Shown here piece by piece: positions 1 to 7,349 of a stretch of DNA of 12,670 bases. Source of the DNA: Acholeplasmatales bacterium. Lineage in GTDB: Bacteria; Bacillota_I; Bacilli_A; Acholeplasmatales; Anaeroplasmataceae. The notes beneath the pieces are model-generated. The model was not told the origin of the DNA, did no database searches, and worked only from the letters and a program-made list of their open reading frames with translations. A program made the translations under genes and the position numbers. The stretch covers positions 1 through 12,670 of the forward strand of contig JAEELC010000163.1 of the NCBI GenBank assembly GCA_016288675.1, in the 5' to 3' direction. Position 1 is the first letter of the stretch; each line of letters starts with the position of its first letter.

Positions 1-990
1 AAGACCGTTACCTTTATAATCTTTCTTTGTATGTGATTCATCAATTTTAATGAAAGGTTCAAAGATATGATTAATTTTATTTTCAGGTATTTGTGCATTA
101 GTATTTGTTACATCAAATATTGTTTCCTTACCAATTTTTTTTACGTTTATTATTATTTCACTACCTGGTTCACTATTAGTGATGGCGTTTTGTATTACAT
201 TTGATAAAACAGTTGATATTTGTACTTTATCAGCATAAAGAAAAGCTTCTTCAGTATTTAAAACCAGCTTTTGATTATATTTTATAAATAAGTCCTCAAA
301 AGCTTTAACTTTATCATTAACAAGCTTTGATAAATCAAATTTCTCATCATTAAGCTTAAAGTCCGATCTATTTAGCTTAAATACATTTAGTACTGATTGA
401 ATCATAGAAATAGATAAATCGCATTGCTTAAGAATTTGATTTAATTGTTCTTTTTCTTCATCACCCTCATAGATTCCGTCAAGTATTGCGTAAGTTCCGG
501 CTTCTATAATGGATATAGGAGTCTTAAGCTCATGAGAAATAGAATATATTAAATCTTTTTCTTGAAGTTCAATAGTCATCTTTTTATTATTATAATCATT
601 GATACGAGCTTTGTAACGTTCATAATTTAATTTTGTTTCTTCAAGTAAAGAACTTAGAATTGAAATATTTGTTAATAATTCTTTGTATTCTTTAATATCT
701 GAAAATTCTTTTTTCTTATAATATTTAAATTGAGATAAATCTTGAATATATTGATTTATTTTATTTATCGGCTTTAGATAATGTAATACACAAAATGTGT
801 ATATTACTGGAGAAATGGTAAAGATAAGAAGAATTAGCAAAATACATATTGTATATGCTATATTTTTCATTTCAACAGCTGATATAATAGATGGAATCAA
901 AAATAATATGTAACATGTTCCATATGTAATAAAGTATGGGGTTAGTATTTTACGCTTTAATGAATCAAAATTATAATTATTCGTTTTCAT
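1..990 (-). CDS. Sensor histidine kinase, intramembrane-sensing-like, 3' end cut by window edge
   Basis: Membrane histidine kinase that should autophosphorylate and pass the phosphate to the response regulator encoded just upstream. My reading of the minus strand gives 330 residues from ATG at 990-988 to the window edge. Two hydrophobic helices (about 18-38 and 44-70) are joined by only a few residues, so there is no real outer sensor domain; this resembles the intramembrane-sensing kinases such as BceS. A helical linker follows, then the H-box ISHELKTP with the phospho-accepting His153, the N-box VLSNVIQNA (261-269), and an F-box IFEPFIKID (309-317). The sequence stops in GNGL, the start of the G2 box, so only the last few dozen residues should be missing. 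At the G1 position, where VanS-like kinases read N-T-G, this protein reads NTN. The start overlaps the regulator gene by 14 nt behind a weak AAAGAGA site, suggesting translational coupling. The signal sensed is unknown. Confidence 0.93.
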   Translation of the reverse strand, partial: MKTNNYNFDSLKRKILTPYFITYGTCYILFLIPSIISAVEMKNIAYTICILLILLIFTISPVIYTFCVLHYLKPINKINQYIQDLSQFKYYKKKEFSDIKEYKELLTNISILSSLLEETKLNYERYKARINDYNNKKMTIELQEKDLIYSISHELKTPISIIEAGTYAILDGIYEGDEEKEQLNQILKQCDLSISMIQSVLNVFKLNRSDFKLNDEKFDLSKLVNDKVKAFEDLFIKYNQKLVLNTEEAFLYADKVQISTVLSNVIQNAITNSEPGSEIIINVKKIGKETIFDVTNTNAQIPENKINHIFEPFIKIDESHTKKDYKGNGL

Positions 991-1669
991 TCTTATTCTC
1001 TTTTAAGCTAAACATATAGCCTGCTTTATAAATAGTATGAATATAGTTATATGGCTTTAAATCTTTTCTAATGTTTTTAATGTATGTATCAACAATTCTA
1101 TTATCTACATAACTATTTAATCCCCATATTTCATCAAGTAGCATATCACGAGAGCATGTTCTATCCTCATGCTTAATTAATAAAGAAAGAAGATCAAATT
1201 CGGTCTTTGATAATAATAATTCTTCAGTATCCTTCATTACTGTATGAGTTTCAAAATTTAAAGTTAAAGCGCCTTTTTTATACTCTGTAGTAGTAGATAG
1301 ATTATTTAATCTATTTAATAGGTTATTAGCTTTTGCAAGTAATATCTTAGGATTAAATGGCTTAGGCATATAATCATCTACTTTAAGCTCATAACCTTTT
1401 AAAATATTTTCTTCTTGGTCTAAGGCACTAATAATAATTACAGGAACTAATGAACTTGTTCTAATAATCTTTAACACTTCAAATCCATTAATTTTAGGAA
1501 TCATAATATCAAGTGTAATTAAATCAAAATCTTCATCTTTAAAAATTTGTAAAGCTTCTTCACCATCATAGGCTTGATACACTTCATATCCTGCACGTTC
1601 AAAATAAGCACGTGTAATCTTTGAAATTTCTTTTTCATCTTCAACAATTAATACTTTTTTCTTATCCAT
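977..1669 (-). CDS. OmpR/PhoB-family response regulator
   Basis: Cytoplasmic transcription factor of 230 residues, the partner of the overlapping histidine kinase. The receiver domain (about 4-118) has the acidic pair E10/D11, phospho-acceptor D54 in LITLDIMIP, switch residue S81 and conserved K103 in MPKPFNP. The C-terminal winged helix (about 126-222) has the recognition-helix region RIVDTYIKNIRKDL and ends in the wing motif YIHTIYKAGYMF. The frame is open back to an ATG at 1699, but AAAAGGAG at 1683-1676 lies 6 nt before the ATG at 1669 and the protein then begins MDKKKVLIVEDE, the usual receiver start, so 1669 is chosen. The length fits the family. The target genes cannot be told from sequence; repeated TAACATA motifs around its own promoter may indicate autoregulation (inference). 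Confidence 0.96.
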   Translation of the reverse strand: MDKKKVLIVEDEKEISKITRAYFERAGYEVYQAYDGEEALQIFKDEDFDLITLDIMIPKINGFEVLKIIRTSSLVPVIIISALDQEENILKGYELKVDDYMPKPFNPKILLAKANNLLNRLNNLSTTTEYKKGALTLNFETHTVMKDTEELLLSKTEFDLLSLLIKHEDRTCSRDMLLDEIWGLNSYVDNRIVDTYIKNIRKDLKPYNYIHTIYKAGYMFSLKENKNENE

Positions 1670-1693
1670 ATTTTTCTCCTTTTTATTATTCTT

Positions 1694-1730
1694 TAACATA
1701 TTTTATATTTGTAAATATTATAACATATTT
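1694..1730. repeat. Direct repeat TAACATATTT x2 around the regulator promoter
   Basis: TAACATATTT occurs exactly at 1694-1703 and again at 1721-1730, with start points 27 bp apart. The inverted form TATGTTA is at 1762-1768, inside the divergent -10 element. OmpR-family regulators usually bind direct repeats, so these may be operator half-sites, but the DNA is very AT-rich and chance is possible. Confidence 0.35.
1717..1725 (-). promoter_or_regulatory. Promoter for the two-component operon (extended -10)
   Basis: On the minus strand the sequence reads TGTTATAAT, a perfect TATAAT at 1722-1717 with the TGn extension at 1725-1723. No convincing -35 box is seen at 16-18 nt upstream, which an extended -10 can tolerate. 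The predicted transcription start is near 1710, leaving a leader of about 40 nt before the ATG at 1669. Confidence 0.6.
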
Positions 1731-1763
1731 AGAAACATTATTATATTTTCTATAATAAATTTA

Positions 1764-1772
1764 TGTTATAAT
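1764..1772 (+). promoter_or_regulatory. Promoter for the membrane protein-transketolase transcript
   Basis: TGTTATAAT: a perfect TATAAT at 1767-1772 with the TGn extension. The -35 position is only T-rich (1744-1749). The predicted start is near 1779, followed by the GAAAGGA ribosome site at 1788-1794. It is divergent from and nearly identical to the two-component promoter element 40 bp away. Confidence 0.6.
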
Positions 1773-1804
1773 TAAAATAAGATGTTTGAAAGGATTAAAT
1801 ATTT

Positions 1805-2566
1805 ATGAAATTAAATGAACGTTTATACGATGAATTAGGCTATTTACCATATAAAGAACCAGAATTAGGACATGACTATGTACCAGTACCTAGCACTCCT
1901 ATTGAAGTTCAAACAGTAAAAAAACATCAAGTAGAAATTTACTATATGAATGATTATAAAGATGTACTAGAAGAATTTACTCGTCAAAATAAATTCGCAG
2001 TATGGTCTAGCAAGGATGGTGTTAATTACCGTCTTGCTGTTGAGAAAGATTATTATGAACAAGTTAAAGAACTTTATAGCGTAAAAGTTAATGAATCATG
2101 GTTATCTTTCTGGGATAATTGTGATGTCATTCAAAAAAACTTTAGCCGTCGTATTGTATTACCTATTACAGCCTTAGTTATTGCTGTATTCTTATTCCTT
2201 GCTAACTGGAATAATATGTTTAAGAATGCACAAATGAATGCAACTGTAAATTTAGGACTTACTATTGCAATTCCTGTTGTATATTTAGTGGCTATGATGA
2301 TTTTAAGAAGAAATGTTATTAATAAAATAACTCTTGAACAACAAAACGCGCTAAATGATATCAAAGCTTACTTTGGAGAAAAGAAATTTGATTCTTTACT
2401 TAAGACACAAAGAACTTATATTGATTCTTATTTTGAAAAAGTAATTGAAGAACCTGTAGAAAAAGACTTAGAAAAGTCAGAAAATAAAGAAGAAGTTCTA
2501 GAAGCACAAGAAACAGAAGATAGTGCAATAGATAAAAAGGAAACAGATTTAAAGGAAGAAAAATAG
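1805..2566 (+). CDS. Uncharacterised two-helix membrane protein with acidic C-terminal tail
   Basis: Protein of 253 residues that I do not recognise. The N-terminal 115 residues are soluble and rich in Tyr, Glu and Lys. Two hydrophobic helices follow at about 116-134 and 147-167, then an amphipathic stretch (about 172-215). The tail from about 214 to the end is almost entirely Glu, Lys, Asp and Ser and is probably disordered. There is no signal peptide. With both ends likely on the same side and basic residues flanking the helices (KNFSRR, RRN), the termini are probably cytoplasmic. GAAAGGA at 1788-1794 lies 10 nt before the ATG. The gene ends 27 nt before transketolase with no terminator between them, so they are probably cotranscribed, but that says little about function. 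Confidence 0.85.
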   Translation: MKLNERLYDELGYLPYKEPELGHDYVPVPSTPIEVQTVKKHQVEIYYMNDYKDVLEEFTRQNKFAVWSSKDGVNYRLAVEKDYYEQVKELYSVKVNESWLSFWDNCDVIQKNFSRRIVLPITALVIAVFLFLANWNNMFKNAQMNATVNLGLTIAIPVVYLVAMMILRRNVINKITLEQQNALNDIKAYFGEKKFDSLLKTQRTYIDSYFEKVIEEPVEKDLEKSENKEEVLEAQETEDSAIDKKETDLKEEK

Positions 2567-2593
2567 AAAATAAAATAGGAGTATTTAAAAATT

Positions 2594-4549
2594 ATGGAAG
2601 AGATTGATAAGCTAAGTATTAACACTTTACGTCTTCTTGGTGTAGAGATGATTAATAAAGCAAACAGTGGTCACCCAGGTATTGTCTTAGGTAGTGCCCC
2701 AATTGTACACACTTTATTTACAAGACATATAAATATTGATGTTACAAACACTGAATGGTGGGACAGAGATAGATTTGTACTATCTGCTGGTCATGCTAGT
2801 GCACTTTTATATGCACTATATCATCTATCTGGATATAAAATTTCAATGGATGATTTAAAAAACTTTAGACAATATAATTCACCAACACCAGGTCATCCTG
2901 AATATGGATATGTACCAGGTGTAGAAATGACAACAGGACCTTTAGGTCAAGGTCTTTCTTCTGCGTGTGGTATGGCACTTGCTGAAAAATACCTTGCAGC
3001 TCATTTCAACAAAGAATCTGTAAAGGTTATGGATCATTACACATATGTACTATGTGGTGATGGTGATTTACAAGAAGGTATTGCTCAAGAAGCAGCAAGC
3101 TTTGCTGGTCACTTAAAACTTAATAAGCTTATTGTATTATATGATTCAAACGATATTCAACTTGATGGAGAAGTAGAGCTTTCTAATACTGAAAGTGTTA
3201 AGGGTAAGTTTGAAGCTATGGGTTGGAACTATGAATTAGTTAGCGATGGTAATGATATAGACGCTATTGATAGAGCCATTATTCGTGCTAAAAATTCTAG
3301 CAGTCCATCTATTATTGAAATTAAGACTATTATTGGTTATGGTTCACCAGATTCAGGTACAAATATTTGTCATGGTAAACCTCTTGGTACAGATAAAACT
3401 AATGAACTTCGTAAGAACTTAGGCTATAATTATGGTCCATTTGAAGTTCCAAAGGAAGTATATGAATTCTATAAAAAGAATGTAACAGAACGTGGTATTT
3501 CAACTAGCCATGTATGGGCTGAAAATTTACATGTATATCATTCTAAATATAAAGAATTATATAAAGAATTAAATGATTTCTTCTTTAATTCATTTGAAAT
3601 TGATTATTCACGCTTTAAAGAATATACAGAAGCTGAATCAACAAGAAAGATTGTAGGTTCATATTTAGATGAATTCTCAAATCAATGTGCTAATTTAATT
3701 GGAGGTTCTGCTGACCTTACTCCTTCAACATTTGTTAAGGGTGCAGATGGTAATTTTGAACCACAATTCTTATATGGAAGAAATATTCGCTTCGGTGTAA
3801 GAGAACATGCTATGGGAGCTATTGTTAACGGTATTAATTTACACGGTGGATTAAAAGCCTTTGGTTCAGGATTCTTTGTATTTAGTGACTATATGAAGCC
3901 AGCTATTCGTTTAGCTTCATTAATGAAGTTACCTTCAATATTTATTTTCTCTCATGACACAGTATGTGTAGGTGAAGATGGTCCAACTCATGAACCTATT
4001 GAACATTTTGCTATGCTACGTTCAATGCCTAACTGCAATGTAATTCGTCCAGCAGATGCTAAAGAATCATTCGCAGCTGTAGATATTGCACTTCATAGTG
4101 AACATACTCCAACTGTTATTACTACTAGCCGTCAAGGATTACCTCAACTTGAAGGTACATCTAAGACTGGAGTAAGATATGGTGCTTATGTAGTATATCA
4201 AACAAATGAAAAGTTCGATGGTATTTTAATTTCATCTGGTTCTGAATTATCAATTGCAATTGATACAGCTAAATTGCTTGAAAAAGATGGTTTATCTATT
4301 AGAGTTGTATCTATGCCTTCTCCTTATCTATTCGATAAGCAAGAAGAAAAATACCAAGAAGAGATATTACCTTCATCATGCCAACGTCGTTTTGCAATTG
4401 AAATGGGTGCTACAATGCCTTGGTATAAGTATTCAAGAAATGTTAAGGGTATTGATACATTTGGTATCTCTGCTCCAATTAAGTATATGCATGAACACTT
4501 TGGCTTTACAGCAAGTGCTCTTGCAGCAGATTTTAAGAAAATTAAATAA
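2594..4549 (+). CDS. tkt: Transketolase
   Basis: Thiamine-diphosphate enzyme that moves two-carbon ketol units between sugar phosphates in the non-oxidative pentose phosphate pathway (xylulose-5-P with ribose-5-P or erythrose-4-P). The 651 residues match the usual 650-670. Visible motifs, in order: SGHPGIVLGSAP with H27; SAGHASALLYALYH with H67; TPGHPEYG with H101; TTGPLGQGLSSACGMA; the cofactor/Mg site CGDGDLQEG (154-162) with N186; ICHGKPLG with H260; the catalytic glutamate E404 in GVREHAMGAI; FSHDTVCVGEDGPTHEP with H454 and H466; and the phosphate-binding R513 in TSRQGLPQL. All three domains (Pyr/PP/C-terminal) are present and no active-site residue is missing. AGGAG at 2577-2581 is 12 nt before the ATG, a rather long spacing. 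The gene ends at a strong terminator. Confidence 0.98.
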   Translation: MEEIDKLSINTLRLLGVEMINKANSGHPGIVLGSAPIVHTLFTRHINIDVTNTEWWDRDRFVLSAGHASALLYALYHLSGYKISMDDLKNFRQYNSPTPGHPEYGYVPGVEMTTGPLGQGLSSACGMALAEKYLAAHFNKESVKVMDHYTYVLCGDGDLQEGIAQEAASFAGHLKLNKLIVLYDSNDIQLDGEVELSNTESVKGKFEAMGWNYELVSDGNDIDAIDRAIIRAKNSSSPSIIEIKTIIGYGSPDSGTNICHGKPLGTDKTNELRKNLGYNYGPFEVPKEVYEFYKKNVTERGISTSHVWAENLHVYHSKYKELYKELNDFFFNSFEIDYSRFKEYTEAESTRKIVGSYLDEFSNQCANLIGGSADLTPSTFVKGADGNFEPQFLYGRNIRFGVREHAMGAIVNGINLHGGLKAFGSGFFVFSDYMKPAIRLASLMKLPSIFIFSHDTVCVGEDGPTHEPIEHFAMLRSMPNCNVIRPADAKESFAAVDIALHSEHTPTVITTSRQGLPQLEGTSKTGVRYGAYVVYQTNEKFDGILISSGSELSIAIDTAKLLEKDGLSIRVVSMPSPYLFDKQEEKYQEEILPSSCQRRFAIEMGATMPWYKYSRNVKGIDTFGISAPIKYMHEHFGFTASALAADFKKIK

Positions 4550-4557
4550 ACAAATTA

Positions 4558-4584
4558 GGCCAAGAATTATCTTGGTCTTTTTTT
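4558..4584 (+). terminator. Rho-independent terminator after transketolase
   Basis: An 8-bp stem, GGCCAAGA (4558-4565) with TCTTGGTC (4570-4577, one G-T pair), loop ATTA, followed by seven T at 4578-4584. It starts 8 nt after the stop codon. Confidence 0.92.
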
Positions 4585-4588
4585 ACGC

Positions 4589-4605
4589 TTACATTATTTA
4601 TGTAA
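4589..4605. promoter_or_regulatory. Inverted repeat, candidate operator before the translesion polymerase
   Basis: TTACAT-TATTT-ATGTAA, a perfect 6-bp inverted repeat with a 5-bp spacer, in the short gap between the transketolase terminator and the polymerase start. No SOS box of the Bacillus form (GAAC-N4-GTTC) is present, and no strong promoter stands out in 4585-4639. The position suits a repressor site. A role as the LexA-type operator of this lineage is only a guess. Confidence 0.35.
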
Positions 4606-4639
4606 TATTAAAGATTAGACTATATATGAGGTGATAAGC

Positions 4640-5872
4640 GTGTATATGTGTATTGATTTAAAGAGCTTCTATGCATCAGTAGAATGTGTAATAAGACATT
4701 TAAATCCATTTAATACTCCTCTAGTTGTATGTGATATAAAAAGAAGTAAAGGTGCTATAACTCTTGCGGTAACACCTTACTTAAAGAAATGTGGCATTCC
4801 ATCTCGTACACGTGCATATACATTACCACGCGATATTCCAATAATATATGCATTACCGCGTATGAAAAAATATATAGAATATTCAAGCATTGTCTATTCC
4901 TGCTATTTACATTTCTTTTCTAGGGATGATATTTATATGTATTCAATTGATGAAGGATTTATGAATATAACACCCTATTTAAATTATTATAAAATCACAC
5001 CCTTAGAACTTGCAAAACGAATAAAAAAATATGTATTTGAAAAAACAGGGTTAACTGTAACAGTAGGGATAGGAGATAATATGTTTCAGGCTAAAGTTGC
5101 ATTAGATGTTTTGTCTAAGCATTCTAAAGAAGAGATTGGTCTTGTTACAAGCTTAAATTTTAAAGATGTCATTGGTACAGTTACACCATTAAATAAGATA
5201 TGGTGTATAGGAGATAGAATAATGTATCGTTTAAATAAAATGGGAGTATTTTGTTTAAACGATATATTAGAAGTTCCTAAAGAAAAAATATATAAAGAAT
5301 TTGGAATCATTGGCTTAGAAATAATAGATCATGCTAATGGGCTTGATAGTACACAAATTAGTGAAGCTAAAAATATTAATGATTCAAAAAAGAAAAGTAT
5401 TTCAGAAGGACAAATTTTATTTAAAGATTACCATAAAGATAATGCTAGATATGTAATGAGCGAAATGATTAATGAATTGTCATTAAAGTTAAATAAAGGT
5501 AATTATAAAACTAATAATATAAGCTTATTTATTGGTTATTCTGATTCAACATATTTTGCAAAGCAATTTAAATTATATAGCTATACCTCAAGTTATACGA
5601 CATTGCTAATTAATTTTAATAAGATATATGAATCTGTACCAGATGGCTTTATTAGGCATATTGGTGTTTGTGCACAAAGCTTACGCTATGAGGATAGACA
5701 ATTATCATTATTTTTTGAAAAAGAAGAAAAAGAAAATCATATTTTAACGAGTGTTAATAATATTAGAAAAAGATATGGGAAGAATAGCTGTATTAAAGGG
5801 ATTAGCTTAATGGAAGATGCTAACCAAATAGAAAGAAATAAGATGATAGGTGGACATAATGCAGAATATTAA
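4640..5872 (+). CDS. Y-family (UmuC/UvrX-like) translesion DNA polymerase
   Basis: Error-prone polymerase that copies damaged DNA, 410 residues. Palm catalytic residues are D6 in CIDLKSFYASVE and D104/E105 in YSIDEGFMNI; Y11 is at the steric-gate position. The second motif VTVGIGDNMFQAKVA is followed by the thumb helix-hairpin-helix region around KIWCIGDRIMYRLNKMGV, then the little-finger domain. QLSLFF (354-359) matches the beta-clamp-binding consensus QL[SD]LF. The tail ends in ERNKMIGGHNA, a signature of the UvrX/YqjW-type polymerases of Firmicutes and their phages. The frame is open from GTG 4631, but GAGGTG at 4628-4633 points to GTG 4640 (8 nt spacing); ATG 4646 is possible. It overlaps the YolD-like gene by 14 nt. 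Probably damage-inducible by family analogy. Whether it is of phage or chromosomal origin cannot be told; no other phage gene is nearby. Confidence 0.95.
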   Translation: MYMCIDLKSFYASVECVIRHLNPFNTPLVVCDIKRSKGAITLAVTPYLKKCGIPSRTRAYTLPRDIPIIYALPRMKKYIEYSSIVYSCYLHFFSRDDIYMYSIDEGFMNITPYLNYYKITPLELAKRIKKYVFEKTGLTVTVGIGDNMFQAKVALDVLSKHSKEEIGLVTSLNFKDVIGTVTPLNKIWCIGDRIMYRLNKMGVFCLNDILEVPKEKIYKEFGIIGLEIIDHANGLDSTQISEAKNINDSKKKSISEGQILFKDYHKDNARYVMSEMINELSLKLNKGNYKTNNISLFIGYSDSTYFAKQFKLYSYTSSYTTLLINFNKIYESVPDGFIRHIGVCAQSLRYEDRQLSLFFEKEEKENHILTSVNNIRKRYGKNSCIKGISLMEDANQIERNKMIGGHNAEY

Positions 5873-6173
5873 TAGACATGGAATTAATTTTAAAGCCTTT
5901 GACGCTTTAGAAGGATTGAAAGATAGCTTAAAAGAAATTGAATATCAATTCTTTAAAGAGAAAAAAATAGAATTATCTGATGATCAAAAAGAAGATATTA
6001 ATAATAATTTAATTGAAGCTTTAAAAAATAATAATTATATATTAGTTAAATATTATGAAGATGGCTATTATAAATTTCATACTGGAGAAATTCTTAAAGT
6101 TGATAAGTGTTTAGTTTTTAAAGATTCATTTAAAATTGAATTAAATGATTTATGTGAAGCATTAATTGTATGA
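5859..6173 (+). CDS. YolD-like protein, partner of the Y-family polymerase
   Basis: Small cytoplasmic protein of 104 residues with the YolD-family layout. An N-terminal FKAFDALEGLKDSLKEIE segment is followed by a helical part with LSDDQKEDINNNLIEAL. A small beta domain follows, with VKYYEDGYYKFHTGEI and then a second strand pair ending IELNDLCEALIV. YolD proteins are found next to UvrX/YqjW-type translesion polymerases in Firmicutes and have been suggested to be UmuD-like accessory factors; their biochemical role is not settled. AGGTGG at 5848-5853 lies 5 nt before ATG 5859, which is preferred over the in-frame GTG at 5850 that overlaps it. The 14-nt overlap with the polymerase suggests translational coupling and fixed stoichiometry. 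It stops with TGA, evidence for the standard code. Confidence 0.88.
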   Translation: MQNINRHGINFKAFDALEGLKDSLKEIEYQFFKEKKIELSDDQKEDINNNLIEALKNNNYILVKYYEDGYYKFHTGEILKVDKCLVFKDSFKIELNDLCEALIV

Positions 6174-6179
6174 TATAAT
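6171..6179 (+). promoter_or_regulatory. Possible promoter of the M42 peptidase gene
   Basis: TGATATAAT: a perfect TATAAT at 6174-6179 with the TGn extension, overlapping the TGA stop of the YolD-like gene. The -35 is poor. The expected start near 6186 would fall on the ribosome site GAGGTG (6186-6191), giving a very short leader, so read-through from the polymerase operon may also supply this gene. Confidence 0.4.
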
Positions 6180-6197
6180 TTAAACGAGGTGTTTAAT

Positions 6198-7223
6198 ATG
6201 GATTTAAATTATGTTAAAGAGATTATTAATAAGGTGTTTTTAACTGATTCTCCTACTGGTTATTCTTTTAATGTTGATAATGTTATTGTAGAAGAATTAG
6301 AAAAATTAGGATATAACCCAAGAATTACAAATAAAGGAAATATAGAATTATTTATTGAAGGAAGAGATCATTCTAAATGTGTAGCTACAAGTGCTCACGT
6401 AGATACATTAGGTTTAATGGTTCGTTCAATAAATTCAGATTGTACTTTAAATGTAACTAATGTAGGTGGACCACTAGTTCCTACTTTAGATGGTGAATAT
6501 TGTAAAATTGTAACTCGTGATAATAAGACTTACACAGGTACTATTTTATGTAAAGCTTCTTCAGTTCATGTTTATTCTGATGCTAAGAGCAAAGAACGTA
6601 ATTTAGATAATATGATAGTACGTATTGATGAAGTTGTTCATAACGCTAAGGATGTTGAAGAATTAGGTATCCAAAATGGTGATTATGTTTGTTATGACCC
6701 TAAGACTGTTGTTACTCCTAGTGGTTTTTTAAAGAGTAGATTTATTGATGATAAAGGTTCTGTAGTTGGAATTTTAGGTGTTTTAAAGCATTTTAAGGAT
6801 ACTAAAACTTTACCTCATTATGACACATATGTATATTTTGTTAATCAAGAAGAAGTAGGACATGGTGCTGCAACAGTTAACCAAAGAATTGAAGAATTTG
6901 TAACTGTTGATATGGGTTGTGTAGGTCTTGATCTTTCTGGTAATGAATTTGCAGTATCAATTTGTGCAAAGGATTCAGGTGGTCCTTATAGTTATGATTT
7001 GACTACAAGATTAATTAATATTGCAAAAAATAATAATCTAAATTATACAGTAGATATTTTCCCATTCTATGGTTCTGATATTGGTGCTGCTTGGAGAAGT
7101 GGTGTTGATTGTAAAGGTGCTCTTATTGGACAAGGTGTTGCTGCAAGTCATGGTATGGAACGTACTCATTTAGATGGTATAAAAAATACAATGGAATTAT
7201 TATTCCACTATTTAGCAGACTAA
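6198..7223 (+). CDS. M42-family metallo-aminopeptidase
   Basis: Cytoplasmic dinuclear metal aminopeptidase of 341 residues, related to the glutamyl/leucyl aminopeptidases and TET-type assemblies of family M42. It probably trims peptides from protein turnover or uptake. Metal and catalytic residues can be placed: H67 and D69 in TSAHVDTLGLMV, bridging D184 in SRFIDDKGSV, the pair E218/E219 in VNQEEVGHGAA, D238 in TVDMG, and a terminal histidine in ASHGMERTH (H318 or H324). The PDZ-like insertion typical of M42 corresponds to about 75-170. The wording of the last motifs (VDMGCVG, GSDIGAAWRSG, ASHGMERTH) fits the Firmicute sub-branch rather than the classical one. GAGGTG at 6186-6191 is 6 nt before ATG 6198, so this start is chosen over GTG 6189, which lies within it. 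There is no signal peptide. It is followed by a strong terminator. Confidence 0.93.
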   Translation: MDLNYVKEIINKVFLTDSPTGYSFNVDNVIVEELEKLGYNPRITNKGNIELFIEGRDHSKCVATSAHVDTLGLMVRSINSDCTLNVTNVGGPLVPTLDGEYCKIVTRDNKTYTGTILCKASSVHVYSDAKSKERNLDNMIVRIDEVVHNAKDVEELGIQNGDYVCYDPKTVVTPSGFLKSRFIDDKGSVVGILGVLKHFKDTKTLPHYDTYVYFVNQEEVGHGAATVNQRIEEFVTVDMGCVGLDLSGNEFAVSICAKDSGGPYSYDLTTRLINIAKNNNLNYTVDIFPFYGSDIGAAWRSGVDCKGALIGQGVAASHGMERTHLDGIKNTMELLFHYLAD

Positions 7224-7228
7224 TTATG

Positions 7229-7255
7229 ATGCCTCCTTTTATAGGAGGTATTTTT
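7229..7255 (+). terminator. Rho-independent terminator after the M42 peptidase
   Basis: Stem ATGCCTCCT (7229-7237) with AGGAGGTAT (7243-7251, one G-T pair), loop TTTAT, then TTTTT and a further T-rich stretch. It starts 6 nt after the stop codon. Confidence 0.92.
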
Positions 7256-7279
7256 GTCTTTTTAAAAAGAAAAATGCTG

Positions 7280-7304
7280 TTTTTTTTGGGGGGAATGCTA
7301 TAAT
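7280..7304 (+). promoter_or_regulatory. Extended -10 promoter with T8-G6 tract, ahead of the decayed ABC locus
   Basis: TGCTATAAT at 7296-7304 is a perfect TATAAT with the TGn extension. Just upstream, eight T (7280-7287) and six G (7288-7293) fill most of the spacer toward the -35 position. No TTGACA-like box is seen at 16-18 nt. A ribosome site AAAGGGA (7336-7342) follows before GTG 7350. In such AT-rich DNA a G6 run is striking; a change in its length would alter the promoter spacing. Confidence 0.5.
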
Positions 7305-7349
7305 ATTAATTCATAAGATGTCTTAAAAATGTTAGAAAGGGAATTTCAA

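Noticed and set aside
1605..1620. Second CACGTG core (in the response regulator) as parS
   Set aside because: The flanking bases do not match the parS consensus.
4254..4634. Plus-strand frame overlapping the end of transketolase
   Set aside because: It lies out of frame within conserved transketolase sequence and crosses the terminator; no recognisable protein.
4585..4639. Classical Bacillus SOS (DinR) box before the polymerase
   Set aside because: No GAAC-N4-GTTC or near match in the gap; only a different dyad is present.
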